Notes: a model not told the origin generated them from the sequence alone. 64,000 nucleotides of DNA from Vombatus ursinus (GCF_900497805.2 NW_020948983.1:17909029-17973028), one strand, 5' to 3'; numbered from the stretch's first letter, positions 1-12,240 are shown. Made by a program: numbers and translations.

Positions 1-279
1 ATCTCTGACAAAGAGGTGGTCCTTCTTGCCAAGGCCAACCTTCTACATGTGCTCTCAATCCCATCCCCTCTTATATTCCCTAGAAGATTGCAACCTCAAG
101 CATGCCCCTGCAAATCTACAGCTTCTCCCTTTCTATAGATTCTTCCCCCACTGCCTTCAAACATGTCTAAATCTTCTCCATCTTTAAAAACCTTTATCAC
201 TTTTCTTTCTGAGCTGACTCCTAGAAAAAGCTGTTTTTACTGATTGCCTCATTTCTTCTTCTTTAACTCTTCAACCCTT

Positions 280-1320
280 TACAATCTGACTTCTGACCTC
301 ATCACTCAGCTGAAACCATTCTCTCCAAAATTATCAATGATATCTTAATAGACAAATCAGAGGGTTTCCTTAACAATATCAGCTAAATTTGACCCTTTTG
401 ACAACCCTCTCCTTCTTGGATACTCTCTCCTATCTGGCCTTTTGTGACATGGCTCTCTCCTGGTTCTCCTCCTATCTGTCAAACAACTCTTTTACTGGTT
501 TTCATCCATTTCATACCCCCTGATTTGGGTGTTCCTCAAGGTTTTGTCCTAGATCCTCTTCTCTTTCTATACTTTCACTCCATGGTTTCATCACTTTGCA
601 TCAATTTAGTTATCATCTCTATGGAGATGCCTTACAGATCTAAAAATCCAGCCCCAGTGTCTCCCTTGAGTTTCAGTCTTGCTTGACCAGTTGCCAATTG
701 GACATTTCAAACCGGATATCCCTAAAATATCTCAAATTTGATATGTCCAAAAAGGAACCCCATCTTCTAATTCCACACCCCCATTCTCTGAAACTTCCCT
801 ATTTCTATTGAAGGTGCCACCATTCTTTCAATCTCCCAGGATTCTCTTTGACACCTCACTCTTTCTCATTCCACAAAGCCATTCAGTTGCCAAATCTTAC
901 AGGTTCTACCTACACATCTCTCCTACCTGACCTTCTCTTTACTCACACAGCTGCCACCTTAGTTCAGTCTCTCATCACCCCTAGCCATGATTATTTCAAT
1001 GACTTTCTAATTGGTCTCCTTGCCTCAAGTCTCTTCCCATTCCAGTTAATCCTTCACACTGCTGCAAAAGGGATTTTCCTTAAACACACACCTAACCATG
1101 TCATTCCTCTACTCAATAAGTTCCAGCGGCTCCTTATTGCTCCTAGGACAAAATATGAATTGCTCAGTTTAGCTTATAAAGCCCTTCACAACTCAGTCCC
1201 AACTTATCTTTCCATATTCATTGGCTCCCTATCACTTCCAGAATCAAATGTAAAATCCTCTTTTGGGCATTCAAAGCTCTTCGTAACCTAGTCTCCCCCA
1301 CCTTTCCAGTCTTCTTATAC

Positions 1321-1360
<40 letters not shown>

Positions 1361-1740
1361 AATCCAGTGACACTAGCCTTCTTGTAGTTCCTCAAACAAG
1401 CTATCTTCCATCTCTCAACTCTGGAGATTTTCACCAGTTGTCTCCCATGCCTGGAATGCTCTCCCTCCTCATCTCTGCCTCTTGGTTTCCCTGGCTTCCT
1501 TCAAGTCCAAATCCTTTCCCAATCCCTCTTAATTCTGGTGCCTTCCCTCTGTTGATTATTTCCTATTTGTCCTGCATGTAACTTGTTTGTACATAGTTAT
1601 TTACATGTTGTCTCCCCCATTAGACTGAGCTCCTCCAGGACAAAGACTATCTTTTGCCTTTTTTTTTGTACTCCTAGCAATTAGTGCTGCGCCTGGCATA
1701 TAGAGGACATTTAATAAATGCTTATTGACTGACTGACTCC
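280..1740 (+). repeat. L2 LINE, long degraded 3' half
   Basis: The sequence reads as an old L2 element. Remnants of reverse transcriptase text are visible (frame fragment like GVPQGFVLDPLLF near 520-570), followed by the ORF2 end and the typical L2 3' end (shape 'ccccattagactgagctcctccaggacaaagac ... ttaataaatgcttattgactgac'). Frames are broken, so nothing is coded. The first 280 bases look similar in composition but could not be assigned. Confidence 0.75.
1324..1355. repeat. (CA)n microsatellite
   Basis: About 16 CA units lie inside the L2 copy. Confidence 0.95.
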
Positions 1741-1789
1741 TGTAGTCTACAATCCAATTAAAGTGGACTTCTCTCAGTGCCTCACCCAT

Positions 1790-2250
1790 AACATTTCATC
1801 CTCCTTTCTCTGTCACTTTGTACTTGCTATGTTCCATGTCTGGAATGTACTCCCTCTTTATCTCCACCTCAAAGGTTCTCTTTTCTTTTGAGATGCTGTT
1901 CAAGTTTTACCTTCTACATGAAGCCTTCCCTGATCCTTGCAATTACTAGTGCCCTCCCAAACTACGTTGTATTTACTAGCTTTACATTTATTCTCTAGAT
2001 ATAGAGACAGACATAGACATAGACATAGACATAGACATAGACATAGACATAGACANNNNNNNNNNAGACATAGACATAGACATAGACATAGACATAGACA
2101 TAGACATAGACATAGACATAGACAGACTTGTCTCCCTTGGTCAAATATAAGCTCCATCATAGGGATTTTTCATTTTTTATTTTTGTATCCCCCATACCTC
2201 ATACAGCACCTAGCAAATAGTAGGCATTTGATAAATACTGTCAATTGAGC
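1790..2250 (+). repeat. L2 LINE 3' end, split by a microsatellite
   Basis: A second L2 tail: 'gaagccttccctgatcc' on the left of the hexanucleotide array, and the usual ending with 'gcacctagcaaatagtaggcatttgataaat' on the right. Confidence 0.7.
2006..2125. repeat. (ACATAG)n hexanucleotide array with assembly gap
   Basis: Near-perfect ACATAG units on both sides of ten N bases at 2056-2065. The gap size is therefore probably arbitrary and the true array length is unknown. The apparent open frames through it (RHRHRH or CLCLCL) are artefacts. Confidence 0.97.
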
Positions 2251-2669
2251 AATTAATTGCCCAAGGTCTCACATGTAGCAGAACCAGAATATGAACTCAA
2301 AATCTCTGACTCTAGACCCAGCTATTTTCCTACAGCATCATACTGCCATTCTTCATAATTTTGAATTTGATTATAGGTTCAGAGCCTTCATAACTAAAAA
2401 ATGAGAAATAGAAATCTAGCCAAGCTTGTACAACTAGTCCCAGAAAGTGGTACTGGAGTATTACTTCTTTGGGGAATGAGGAACTCCCAGCGTTCACAGC
2501 TCCCTATGCTGCCTAGGAGGAGACTGGCTCCCATCCTAGAAGCCCAGACTGGTGTATATCCTCACTTCTGCCATATGTGGGATACAAAAGCAGTCATAGA
2601 CCATTCCCTGGTAGTGCGAGAGTCCCTAAAAATCCATAGGTCCTCCTCCATTTCTTAGCTTTCTCTATT

Positions 2670-2890
2670 TCCTTTATCTTGGATGGAGAAAGCAGTGTGG
2701 TACAGAGGAAAGAGCATTGACTAGAGACAGAAGACCTAGGTTTAAACACCACTGATGCTTATTACCTGTGCAACTTTTGGCAACTCCCTCAACCTCTCCG
2801 GGGCTCAGTTTCCCCATCTGCACAATGAGAGGGGTTAGTCCGGATGACCCATGAGGTCTCATCCAGCTCTGGATCTAAAATCCCATGAAT
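2670..2890 (+). repeat. MIR-type SINE
   Basis: Shows the MIR order: 'aaagagcattgactagag', the core with acctgtgcaac, then 'ctcagtttccccatctgcacaatgag'. Old copy. Confidence 0.7.
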
Positions 2891-2959
2891 ACAGGCAAGT
2901 CACTTCAATTATCTGAGCCTCAGTTTCCCCAATTGTAAAATGAAGGGGTTGGACTAGAT

Positions 2960-3445
2960 GACTTCTGAGAAATAGAAATGTAACTAGTCTAGTAATGCAG
3001 CTAGTCCTGTCCAGTGTTACTGGAGGGTGAGGGGGATGGGGGTGGGCTAATGGTTTGGAGTCATAGCAACTCCATTTTTCTACATTCCCAACAAACCTAG
3101 GTCTAGATCTATGATCCCATAACCTTAGGTAAGTAGCTTCACTTTTCTAGGCCTTGGTTTCCCCATCTGTAAAATGAAGGCCTTAGATCCTAAGACTTCT
3201 AAGAGACAGGAATGTAGTTAGAATAGTGTGACTAGTACAGTCCAATGATCCTGGGGTACTGTTGATTTGGGATTATGGGGAACTCCCAGCACTGCCAACT
3301 TCCTCTGCTCCCAACAAACCATGCTCTAGTGCTCTGACCCTTTGACTTTGGTGAGTCAGCTCACTTCACTAAGCCTCAATTATCTCCATCTGCAAAATGA
3401 AGCAGTTGCACTAAGTGAGCTCTGAGGTCTCTTCCAGTGGTTCTC
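2960..3445 (+). repeat. Two tandem ~240-base units containing MIR tails
   Basis: Units at about 2965-3205 and 3206-3445 share an opening 'agaaatagaaatgta(a)ctag', a middle 'actcccagcactgcc' or 'acattcccaacaaacc', and a MIR-like end 'ccatctgtaaaatgaag'. A third partial relative is at 2400-2520. This looks like an old local tandem duplication. Confidence 0.6.
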
Positions 3446-3479
3446 CAACGATGATTTTATAATAGGGCATTCTTGATAG

Positions 3480-5210
3480 ATTTGTAGGCCAAAACCAAGC
3501 CCCTCTCCATGATCTTTACTTCATTACCTAAAGAAGGGACTCTTAAACAGCAAGCATTTTCAGAGAGTAATGGTCTTCTACTACTAAGGCAAGCATCTTT
3601 AAGAAGTGATTAATTCTGATATGAATCAGCTCTGTAATTTCTGCTGCTGGCCTCTTTAAAAAACAATTTAAGAAAGTTCCCCCAACACCTCACCCTATCC
3701 TTTCCCACATTTCTTGCTGTCCATCCAGTTAAAAGAAATAATGAAATGAATACACAGAGGAAGAAGAAGGTTAATGAAAGATTAAGCAACCTAAAAGTCA
3801 CCCCCAAGTCCTCACCATGCCTTTCTAGGTGCTGTCTTCCTGGTGACCTGACATTTGGGGGTTTTACTTTCCTAGGAGATGCTCATGGAATATTCACAAA
3901 AGCACAGTTGTGGGAAGGCTTCTTAACCCTAGGACAGAGCGGAAAGCTCAAGCTATCCTGCTGATACAATTAGGGTGGCAGTTATATGTCAAATTAGCAT
4001 AAACAGCTAGGGTCCCTCGGCTTCCACCCCAGGGGGCCTCAGCCATGCTTCACAGGTTGCTAGGTTGCTGCCTTTAATGAATTAAATATATCAGTAAAGC
4101 AAAGTTCCTGATTTGACTGTAATGTCAACACCACTTAGTCAACTCTAAAAACACAGAGATAAGGGAAGAAGAGATCAGAGGGTCTAAGACATTGCAAACT
4201 TTGGGGGGCTATAGGCCCCAAGCTGTTGTAGAAGGTTGCAAACAAACATTCAAATTCAATACATCTTTATCTCACTTTCTCTCAAGGAACCCCAGAATAT
4301 CCAACGATGAAGCAGAACAGTACAGATTGTTGGCAGAGTCCATGATCCAAAGTCTTGGAGAAAACTGACTGTTGTCTATATATTGGGCTCATCCAGGAAG
4401 TCTTCCCTCTGGAGTCTGAGTAAGCACCTCTTGCCCACTATGTAGCTTAGAAAAGGTATGATGTTTCTAGACAAGGTGTCAAACCCATGAGCAGTGGCCC
4501 CACTAATTAGGTCTTCATTCTGGCATGGATTCAAGTTCACTGCTGATTCACACACCAGAACTATGCCTTGTAAAGGGCAACACACAAACTCGAGTGGACT
4601 GGAGAGGGAGGGAGGAGGTCAGATAGAGGGGAAAGAATGGGGAATATATTAACATGGATTTGGTTTCCTGGAGAGAGACTTGCACAAGCAGAGGATTTCA
4701 GCAGTGGAGAGGTGGTGGTAGAGCAGCAAAGGAGTTGCTGGACCAAGCCAAGGACTTGGTTTAAGCCAAGGACTGCAGGCATCAGAACAGAGTAATAATA
4801 AGGCATTCAAATCACAGCAAGGAGGAGCAAACCTTGACCTGGCAGTTTGCTGGTTCTTGAAGACTTGTAGATTGTACATGAAGAAGTGGAAGAGAATCAA
4901 TGTTCTAGCAGCTCCAAGTTTTTTCCCCTTCTCTGAGGGCCTCAATACTTGGAGGGTACTATAAGCCTGAAGGACTGGAGATGGAATATATATCTTACTA
5001 GAGAAGGAAGCAGAATTAGCTTGGTTGTTTATGGGCCCAGGTTTTGGTTCTTTCTTCTTTTCTGTCTTCATGTAGAAGGTGGGACTTAAATAGCATCTAA
5101 CCCTAATTTTGAGGTGATATAAAATCTGCCCTATAGATTAGATTTTTTGTTAGCTTGAGTGCTTGCATGGGAGCCAAGACCTCTTTTTTTCCTTTTGTTG
5201 TGGAAATGTT
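3480..5210. other. Mostly unique non-coding DNA
   Basis: No gene, RNA or clear repeat is recognised. The short open frames do not resemble a family and lack splice or codon support. The stretch 4000-4190 is AT-rich and unique. Confidence 0.5.
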
Positions 5211-5254
5211 GACATGAACCAAATTCTGATGTTCCTAGAAGAAACCCTGAACTC

Positions 5255-5395
5255 GAGCACAAGCAAAAGATTTGCCCAGTGTCACAAAGATAGTGTATGT
5301 TTAGCAGCAGAGCTAGGACAAGAACCCAGATCTCCTGATCCGCAGTTCCAAGGCTTTTTTCCCTACACTCTAATATAATAATCACCCCTACCATT
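5255..5395 (-). repeat. MIR-type SINE fragment
   Basis: Reads 'gatttgcccagtgtcacaaag ... agaacccagatctcctgatcc', the reverse of a MIR core. Confidence 0.6.
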
Positions 5396-5789
5396 TTTAT
5401 AATACTTTAAAGTTTTCAAAATGCTTTCACACACATTATTTTATTTAGTCCTCCTAAGAAATGGAGGCATGAAAAGTAGTGGGCCTCAGATACAGGGAGA
5501 CCTAAATTCACATCCCACCTCTGACACCTACTGGATTCATTTGACCCTGGTTGTCACTAAACCTCTCATTGCTCCTGGGATAACTCTCTAAAGTTGGAGG
5601 TTGTGCAGTAGTTGCTCATCTGCATGCATGGAGTGAGTTTCCTCGACCAGTATTCCCTATGCTGGTGGAATCACAGGTCTCACCAAAATATAAAATAAAG
5701 TGAAACAAAAAAGTAAAGGCAAATGACTTTCAATTTAGCCGAACAGTCAAGAGGCCTATATCTGCCACCTGATAAGGTTTGGAGCAAGT

Positions 5790-6280
5790 CACGTCTCATT
5801 ATGTTTCAGGGTGTTATAAAGTCCTTCATAATCTATCCCTTTCCTCTCTTTCCAGTCTTCTTACACCTTACTCCCCTCCAAGTACTTTATAAAACGGTGA
5901 CAACAAACAGCCTCCTTTCTGTTTCCTGAACAAGACACTCCATGCCTTAAAACTGACTGTCCCCTAAATAACAGTGCCTTCCCTTTCTCTCACTTAAATC
6001 CAATTCACTGCAAGTCATGGCATCACCTTCCTGATGTCATGGTCATCTTCAAGAACAAAGGACAAGCAACACCACCCCCAAGGTACCCTTTGTATACCTT
6101 GTATGTATATAGTTGTTTGCATGTCGTCTCTTCCATTAGAATGTGAGCTCATTGAAGGCAAGGACTATTTTTGTCTTTCTTTGGGAACCCTTGTCTCTCC
6201 CGGAAACCAAATCCCCAGAATGTAGCTCTGTGCCTGGTACATAGTAAGAGCTTCATAAATGCTTGTTGACTAACGGACAA
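5790..6280 (+). repeat. L2 LINE fragments
   Basis: 'gtcttcttacaccttactcccc' followed by the tail 'ccattagaatgtgagctcattgaaggcaaggac ... gcctggtacatagtaagagcttcataaatgc'. Between them (5985-6065) is a piece of the 'cacttaaatccaattcactgcaagtcatgg' repeat, also seen near 10090, 10860 and 39540. Confidence 0.65.
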
Positions 6281-6289
6281 CATATACAA

Positions 6290-8085
6290 AACAAATGGGG
6301 AGGCATCAGGACAACAGTGGATGACATCGCCAAGCTGACCGTCCTCTTGCCTGGTAGACATCTCCACCATATGACCCTGCCTACATGAAAGGATGGGATA
6401 GCATGTCCCTGTTGGGGAAGGGGATTGGTACAGCAGTCTGTCCAAGACAAGCAAAGCTCACTCAGCAGGCAGAGATTAAGTCCTGAACTTACATGCACGT
6501 AACATTCCCATTAACCTCAGTGGGAGTTGTGCTCACAGGAACTGCAGGATCAGCGATAAAAAGACTGGAATGAAGCCGCAAGAGCCCAAACTGTAGGTTT
6601 TTCTTCTTCATCCGCAAACACAGCTTCATATTTGCAAAGGGCTTCGTTTGCAATCTGGTGAATCAGCCTCCTACCCTCTAACAGGGCCTGATTTACACAA
6701 GACCCCAAGTTGGGCGCTGGCAGGAGACTCCAAGTTGTTGTCTAAAGTTAAGAAAACCTGGCAGATCACAGAGGAAAGACCAGAGGTCACCAAGGAAAAT
6801 CTCTAGCCAATAATGTTGATGAACCCAGCTGTCTGCTTTCCTCCCATTGGTCTTTTGGGGACCAGTTGCTCCATGGACCTCTGGCCCCCTGCTCCATCAG
6901 GCCTAGATTCACATTCTTTCTTAGGGCCAGGACCATTCAGTGTAATTCCCAAACTGACAAGACAGAATTAGTGAAGTTCTATTAATTGCTTCCTTGGAGT
7001 AGGAGGAAAGGCCAAGAATCCGCAGGAGAAGCAAGTTATGCTGCTGCTTTGGCCCTGAGCCACGGCCTTTTCAGCTATGCATGGCCAGAGGAGGAGTCCT
7101 ATCCGGCCACTGCTGTGGCTCCCTCTATGAATAAGCCTCTGCAGCCTTTTGAGATTTCTCAGTAAAGTCCCCATCGCAGAATGAAAGTATGAAAATAACA
7201 GATTTGATCAAAGTATTCATTTAGAGAAAAAGTTGTCCCCCAAACTGTCATGATTAATAGATTGAGAAAGCCAGGACCCTTTAGAGCTGGAAGGGCCCTT
7301 GCAGATCATATCATCCCAGTTCCTTCATTTTCACAAGTTAGGAAACTGAGCATGAACTCAAGGGTATCTGAAAGAGGTTTGTGGATAGGGAGATGGCTTG
7401 TAGGCATCAGCTTCTCTGCTGCTTCTACCGGATCAGAGATGAAAGCAAAATGAAAATGTATAAAGTGTGGTCTTTCTTAGACAAAAGTGAAAAGATCCCC
7501 ACCTTCCAAAGCCGAGCTGGACTACTGCTTCCTAATGACACCGCCCAGTTTTGAGCCTGAGAATTGGGAATGTGGGAAAAACCCTCACTGTGCTCCACTC
7601 AAGCAAAGCAACTAGTTTGGGAGGGCATCTTTCCAGGTTACTTCCTCTCTGCCAGCGCCATCTTGTGCTGGGTCCTGGTAGCAGCAGTATAGTGCCAATG
7701 TCTGGAGAGCAGAGATGTCCCAGAGGTAGGAAGTGTTACAGAATCTGAGCAGGCACAGAAGTACTGTTTAAAGGCAAAATCATATAAATGAATTATTAGA
7801 CTTTGAGACTTCATCTAGTCCCTTCCCAAGCCTTCAGCCAGGGCCTATAGATAAGCTACCCTAGAAAATATGAGGTCCTTCCAATTCCCAGCGCCATCTT
7901 GAAAGGGGAAGTCCTTTCTTGAGGCCTGAGTCCAAATCTAACCACCACTCCCCATTAGGAAATTCTTCTTTTTGCTCAATTCCAAGACATCTTCCCTACA
8001 GGATAGTCATCACCCACTCTATAGGAAAGCCTTTCAAATACTCAAAGATTATTATTTAAAAATCACACTATAGGTTTCTTTAGGG
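6290..8085. other. Non-coding DNA, no repeat or gene recognised
   Basis: Largely unique sequence. Frames at 6149-6498 and 6968-7174 have no recognisable domain or splice context. A CR1-like piece ('agagctggaagggcccttgcagatcatatcatcc') is visible at about 7270-7350. Confidence 0.45.
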
Positions 8086-8475
8086 CAGGGATAGTATCTC
8101 ATATCTCTTTCTTTTATCCCCTACAGTGCATGACCCAGGGCCAGGTACCAGAATAGATGTTCAGTAAATTCTGAAGGTATCTTAAAGGCATAGGGCACTG
8201 AATTTGCAGTCAGAAGACCTAGGTTCTTCAACCTAATCACTGTATGATACCAGACAATTTACTTGAGTGCTCTATACCTCAGCTTAGTACAATGGAAAGA
8301 ATACTGGAAATGGAATTAGAGGATCTAGGTTCCAATGCCAGCTCTACCCCTCACTGCTTGTGTGACCTTGGGCTAGTCATCTTAAGCTCTCTAGACTTCA
8401 CTGTTTTCAACAGTAGAATGAGAGGTTGAACCAGATGACCTCCAAGGTCCCTTCTAGCCCTAAATCTGTGGTCCT
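8085..8475 (+). repeat. L2 tail followed by two MIR copies
   Basis: L2 tail at 8085-8175, a partial MIR at 8185-8270, then a fuller MIR at 8285-8475 ('tgcttgtgtgaccttgggctagtcatcttaagctct'). Confidence 0.65.
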
Positions 8476-8822
8476 ATGATTAAATTATTCCTCCAATTTC
8501 TCTTCTATAATATGGATAACCCCATTCCCTTAACCTTTCCTTACTATTTGTTTGCCAATGCTTTCATCATTCTTGACAACACTAAAGTCCTACTGTGATG
8601 CCTCATGGTAGCGTAAAGGTGATTGTGAATTTTTAAAGGCTATACATCAGCAAAGCACAAGCTTTGGCAGGCTTTATTGAGCTGGAAAGACTCTAGTTAG
8701 TATTTGTTCAGTGGCAGGACTCTGGTCAGGGGCAGTCCTCTGTCATCAGAGGACTAGCCTGGCTAGGTTCAGAGGAGCTTATTGGCAAGTTGGCCACAGC
8801 AACTTATGAAGACCATCTAGTT

Positions 8823-9025
8823 CAGGGGTGGAGAATCTGCAGCCTTGGGACCACATGTGGCCCTCTAGGTCCTCAAGTGTAGCCCTTTGACTAAATCCAA
8901 ACTTCACAGAACAAATCCCCTTAATAAAAGGAATTATTCTGTGAAGTTTGGATTCGGTCAAAGGGACATGCCCAAGGACCTAGAGGGCCACATGGGGCCT
9001 CAAGGCCACAGGTTCCCCACCCTTG
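8823..9025. mobile_element. hAT-type MITE (foldback, non-autonomous DNA transposon)
   Basis: A 203-base element that is almost wholly one inverted repeat: CAGGGGTGG at the left end pairs with CCACCCTTG at the right, and the arms (CCTCTAGGTCCT / AGGACCTAGAGG) match for about 90 bases. It is flanked by an exact 8-base duplication ATCTAGTT (8815-8822 and 9026-9033). CAG ends plus 8-base duplications fit the hAT superfamily. There is no coding capacity, so it must have been moved in trans. A relative lies at 49066-49237. Confidence 0.85.
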
Positions 9026-9254
9026 ATCTAGTTCATCAGAAGGAGTTGAGACCTGCATGGGAGTACTCATGCCAATGAAATCAACATCCCTGAAGTGCTA
9101 AAGAATTAGGCATCCTTGAGTTTTTACTTTGAACTTCTCCAAGTTCTCCATTCCTCTATTTATCTACGGAATCCACAACGGGGTCCATCATTCTCCTAAC
9201 AGTCTGATTGAGTGTCATGTATAAAGGAAGGATAATATCAACTTCTGCATTCAT

Positions 9255-9870
9255 AGACTAATAGATGTCAGAGTCCATCTCGTCTAACTCATACTTGAAT
9301 TAGAATCCTTTCTGCAAAAAGAAGTAGCCAGCCAGCCCTTGCTTAGAGATTTCCAATGAGGCAGAACTCCTTAGTTCCCAAGTAAATGCATTCGGATTTT
9401 TGCTAACCCTAATTGTTCAAAAGTTTTTACTTCATAACATCGAACCTTGCATTGAATCTAAGTCTCACTCTCTTCAGCTTTAACTCACTATACAAAGCCA
9501 AATAAGTCCAATCCTCCTCCCACATGGTATCCTTTCTAAAGGCTGATTAAATAAACTCTAAGTCTGATTACAAGACTACTGCTGAAGTTTGTGATCTTTA
9601 GAAGGGATGTCATGTGGAAGAGAGATCGGAAAAGGGATTGGATTTGTTAAAGACAGCTTAAAGGCAGCTCTCCTGTCTTGCTTAAGTCTTATCTTCCCCA
9701 AACTATGCATCTGCAGTCCCTTCAAGCAATATTTGTATGGTATGTTGTATGGTCCTTTCCCCATTCTGGTCACTCTGTTATGGATCTGCTCCAAACTGTC
9801 AATATCTTTCCTGAAATGTGGTGGCTAGAACTGGACACAGTTCTCTAGGAGTGCTTTGAATTTTGCAGAA
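9255..9870 (-). repeat. CR1/L3 LINE fragment
   Basis: Text such as 'agccagcccttgcttagagatttccaatgaggcagaactcc' and 'ctagaactggacacagttctctagg' is the familiar reverse-strand CR1/L3 3' region. Old and broken. Confidence 0.6.
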
Positions 9871-9934
9871 CTCCCTCCCTCATTCTGTGTCCTCTACTTC
9901 TTTTCTTACAGCCTAGAAGGGTATCTTTTAAGTA

Positions 9935-10274
9935 TTGCCTCAGATAAACTGAGACATGATAAAGATCTTAGCTTAAAAAGGCCAAGGTCTCCCACTGCAT
10001 CCAAGGCCTATCCTGATCTATATCTTGCCACTGGACTCAGATGGCTCCAGAGAAGAAAGTGAGGCTAGTGACTTTGCACAGCCCACCCTCACTTAAATCC
10101 AATTCCCTTGCATGTCATGGCATCACACCCCTGATGTCATGGTCCTCTTCTAGAAAGAAGGACAAACAACAACTTCTGTGAGTAGTAGTGAGGAGCTGCC
10201 CCACTGGGGACCCAACTGGAACAGTGCTCCTCTCTCTCTCTCATTCTCTCTCTGTCTCTGTCTCTCTGTCTCTG

Positions 10275-10312
<38 letters not shown>

Positions 10313-10690
10313 CTTTCCCTTCCCTCCCCTTCCCTCCCCCCTGTCCACATAGGGTATTTCACTCTTACCTACCAGTGCTCTGCTGAAAAGAATATAAATT
10401 TTGACTGCTGAAACCTCGCAAGATATCTTGGGGGTTTATGGACTAGATTTCTTTCTTAAGGACTATACCTTAAACTCAAATCACCCTGGCTCTCATTGAT
10501 TGGCCAACAATAGGTCCCAGGCCAAGCCCTACTTGGTCCTTGTTTGGGCCCTGATGGCTCAGAGTGAATGTGAATAGCAATTGTTTCTGTTTGGGCCAGA
10601 AATCCTGAGAGTCTTCCCCTCCCAGACTGATTTTTTTTGACTAGGTAAAAGACCACTCTCTGTCTCATTTCTTACCTAGCCTTAATCATT
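9935..10690 (+). repeat. Unclassified long interspersed repeat, copy 1
   Basis: Starts 'cctcagataaactgagacatgataaag', continues through 'ttgccactggactcagatgg', 'cacttaaatccaattcccttgcatg' and 'ggacaaacaacaactt', then a pyrimidine-rich tract and 'aagaatataaattttgactgctgaaacct'. The same order of blocks recurs at 39430-40000, so this is one repeat family. It may be an LTR, but no ends were proven. Confidence 0.55.
10230..10340. repeat. (TCTG/TC)n pyrimidine-rich tract
   Basis: Low-complexity TCTC and TCTG units within the long repeat. They explain the serine/leucine- and arginine/glutamate-rich frames on both strands. Confidence 0.9.
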
Positions 10691-10704
10691 GAATGGTCAT
10701 TGCC

Positions 10705-10940
10705 TCAGTCAAACTGAGACCTGATAAAGACCTTAGTCTAGAAAAGCCAACATCTCCCACTGCATCTAGGGCCATCTCCAGTCATCCTGATCTATATCTT
10801 GCCACCGGACCCAGATGGCTTCAGAGGAGAAAATGAAGCTGGTGACTTTGCACAGCTCTCTCTCATTTAAATCCAATTCACTTGCATGTTATAGCATCTC
10901 TTTCCTGATGTCATAGTCCTCTTCGAGAATGAAGGACAAA
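10705..10940 (+). repeat. Unclassified long interspersed repeat, copy 2 (5' part)
   Basis: Repeats the first ~240 bases of the block at 9935 ('tgcctcagtcaaactgagacctgataaagac ... gaatgaaggacaaa'). Confidence 0.55.
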
Positions 10941-11090
10941 GGGCAACTAGGTGGTGCAGTGGAGAGAGCACCAGCCCTGGAATCAGAAGGACTTGAGTTC
11001 AAATCTGACCTTAGACTAGACACTTGACACTTACTAGCTGTGTGACCCTGGGCAAGTCACTTAACTCCAATTGCCTGGAAAAAAAATGAA
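10941..11090 (+). repeat. Marsupial tRNA-derived SINE
   Basis: GGGCAACTAGGTGGTGCAG head, RNA polymerase III B-box-like GAGTTCAAATCTG, core 'tagctgtgtgaccctgggc' and A-tail. Confidence 0.9.
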
Positions 11091-11483
11091 GAATAAATAA
11101 CAGAAGGGCATCCACTTTCTTGGCTGCCATAGCGTACTGATAATTTGTAGTACACTAAACTTGCAGATCTTTTAAAAAAAAATTGTTCTCTAACCTCATT
11201 TGTGAGGTTGGTTTTTGGAACCCAAGAGTAAAACTTGGCAGTCATCTCAATTCAATTTCATTCCTATTCCATTCATCCCATTATCTATATCTGTTTTTAT
11301 CTTCTGGATTCTAGATTGTGTTATTTAATGCATTAGCTATCCTTCCAAGCTTCATGGACCAGCACAAATTGAAAATGTATGCCATATATAACTTCATCCA
11401 AAAAAATGGATAAGAATGTTGACAGATCCCTGAGTCATTCTATTAAAGGTATCCCTTTAAGATGTCACTCAATACTCCTAGTC

Positions 11484-11600
11484 ATCCATTAGACTATGAA
11501 CTCCTTGAGAGCAGGGACTTTCTTTTGCCTTTACTTATATCCCCAACACTTAGGATAGTGCCTCACACATAGTAGGTGCTTGATAAAGGCCAACCAACCA
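11484..11600 (+). repeat. L2 LINE tail
   Basis: 'ccattagactatgaactccttgagagcagggac ... catagtaggtgcttgataaa'. Confidence 0.75.
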
Positions 11601-11999
11601 ACTAGCTATATACCCAGTGACAGGCTGTTTTTCAATTATACTCCCTTGTTGACAGCTCATAATTGCCTCTAACTCTAAGTTCTATACATATAGTGCCATC
11701 AGGAGGTCGAGCTGACCCAAAGAATATGACTTAATTGACTTTTTAACTTTATTTGTAACACATTCTGTTTGGGCTCATAAATAAAGGCTATTGTAACCTC
11801 TTACCACCCCCTCTACAATGTAGCCAGCAAAGGTAGGTCTTGCCCTAAGAATTTTGCCTGATGGATATATACAGGACTTAAGTCCAAGATGCCTCCAAAA
11901 AGCATGAGAAAAGAGTTTCCTGGAAATACTACAAAAACTCTCGTTTCTGAGGTTATCTGTCAGGGCATATCCCCATTTACACATGCAATCAATCCCAGG

Positions 12000-12240
12000 C
12001 TAGCCAGGGAACGCAGGTGGCCCCTCAGTTCCCAATCTGTCCACTAGGTGGCACCAGAACTCTGACTACTTATGACAGCGCGGGGCTTTTTCATTTGACT
12101 TGGCTCGGCATGTCTTTATTCAGGTGATTTGCTGTGAAAATTTAATTAGCACCTTCTAAAAATAATTAATTTGTCCTTATTCATCCTCTAGAATTATGTG
12201 GCTTCTTGCAATTTATTTCTTGGTGTGTGCTAACTGAATG
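12000..12240. other. AT-rich unique stretch, possible conserved non-coding element
   Basis: No repeat recognised. Contains clustered TAATTA-type homeodomain cores (TTTAATTAGC, AATAATTAAT) near 12140-12170. Functional status is inference only. Confidence 0.3.

Noticed and set aside
1900-2248. RHRHRH and CLCLCL repeat proteins
   Set aside because: Products of a hexanucleotide microsatellite and Ns.
10150-10411. Arg/Glu- or Ser/Leu-rich proteins
   Set aside because: Low-complexity pyrimidine tract in a repeat.
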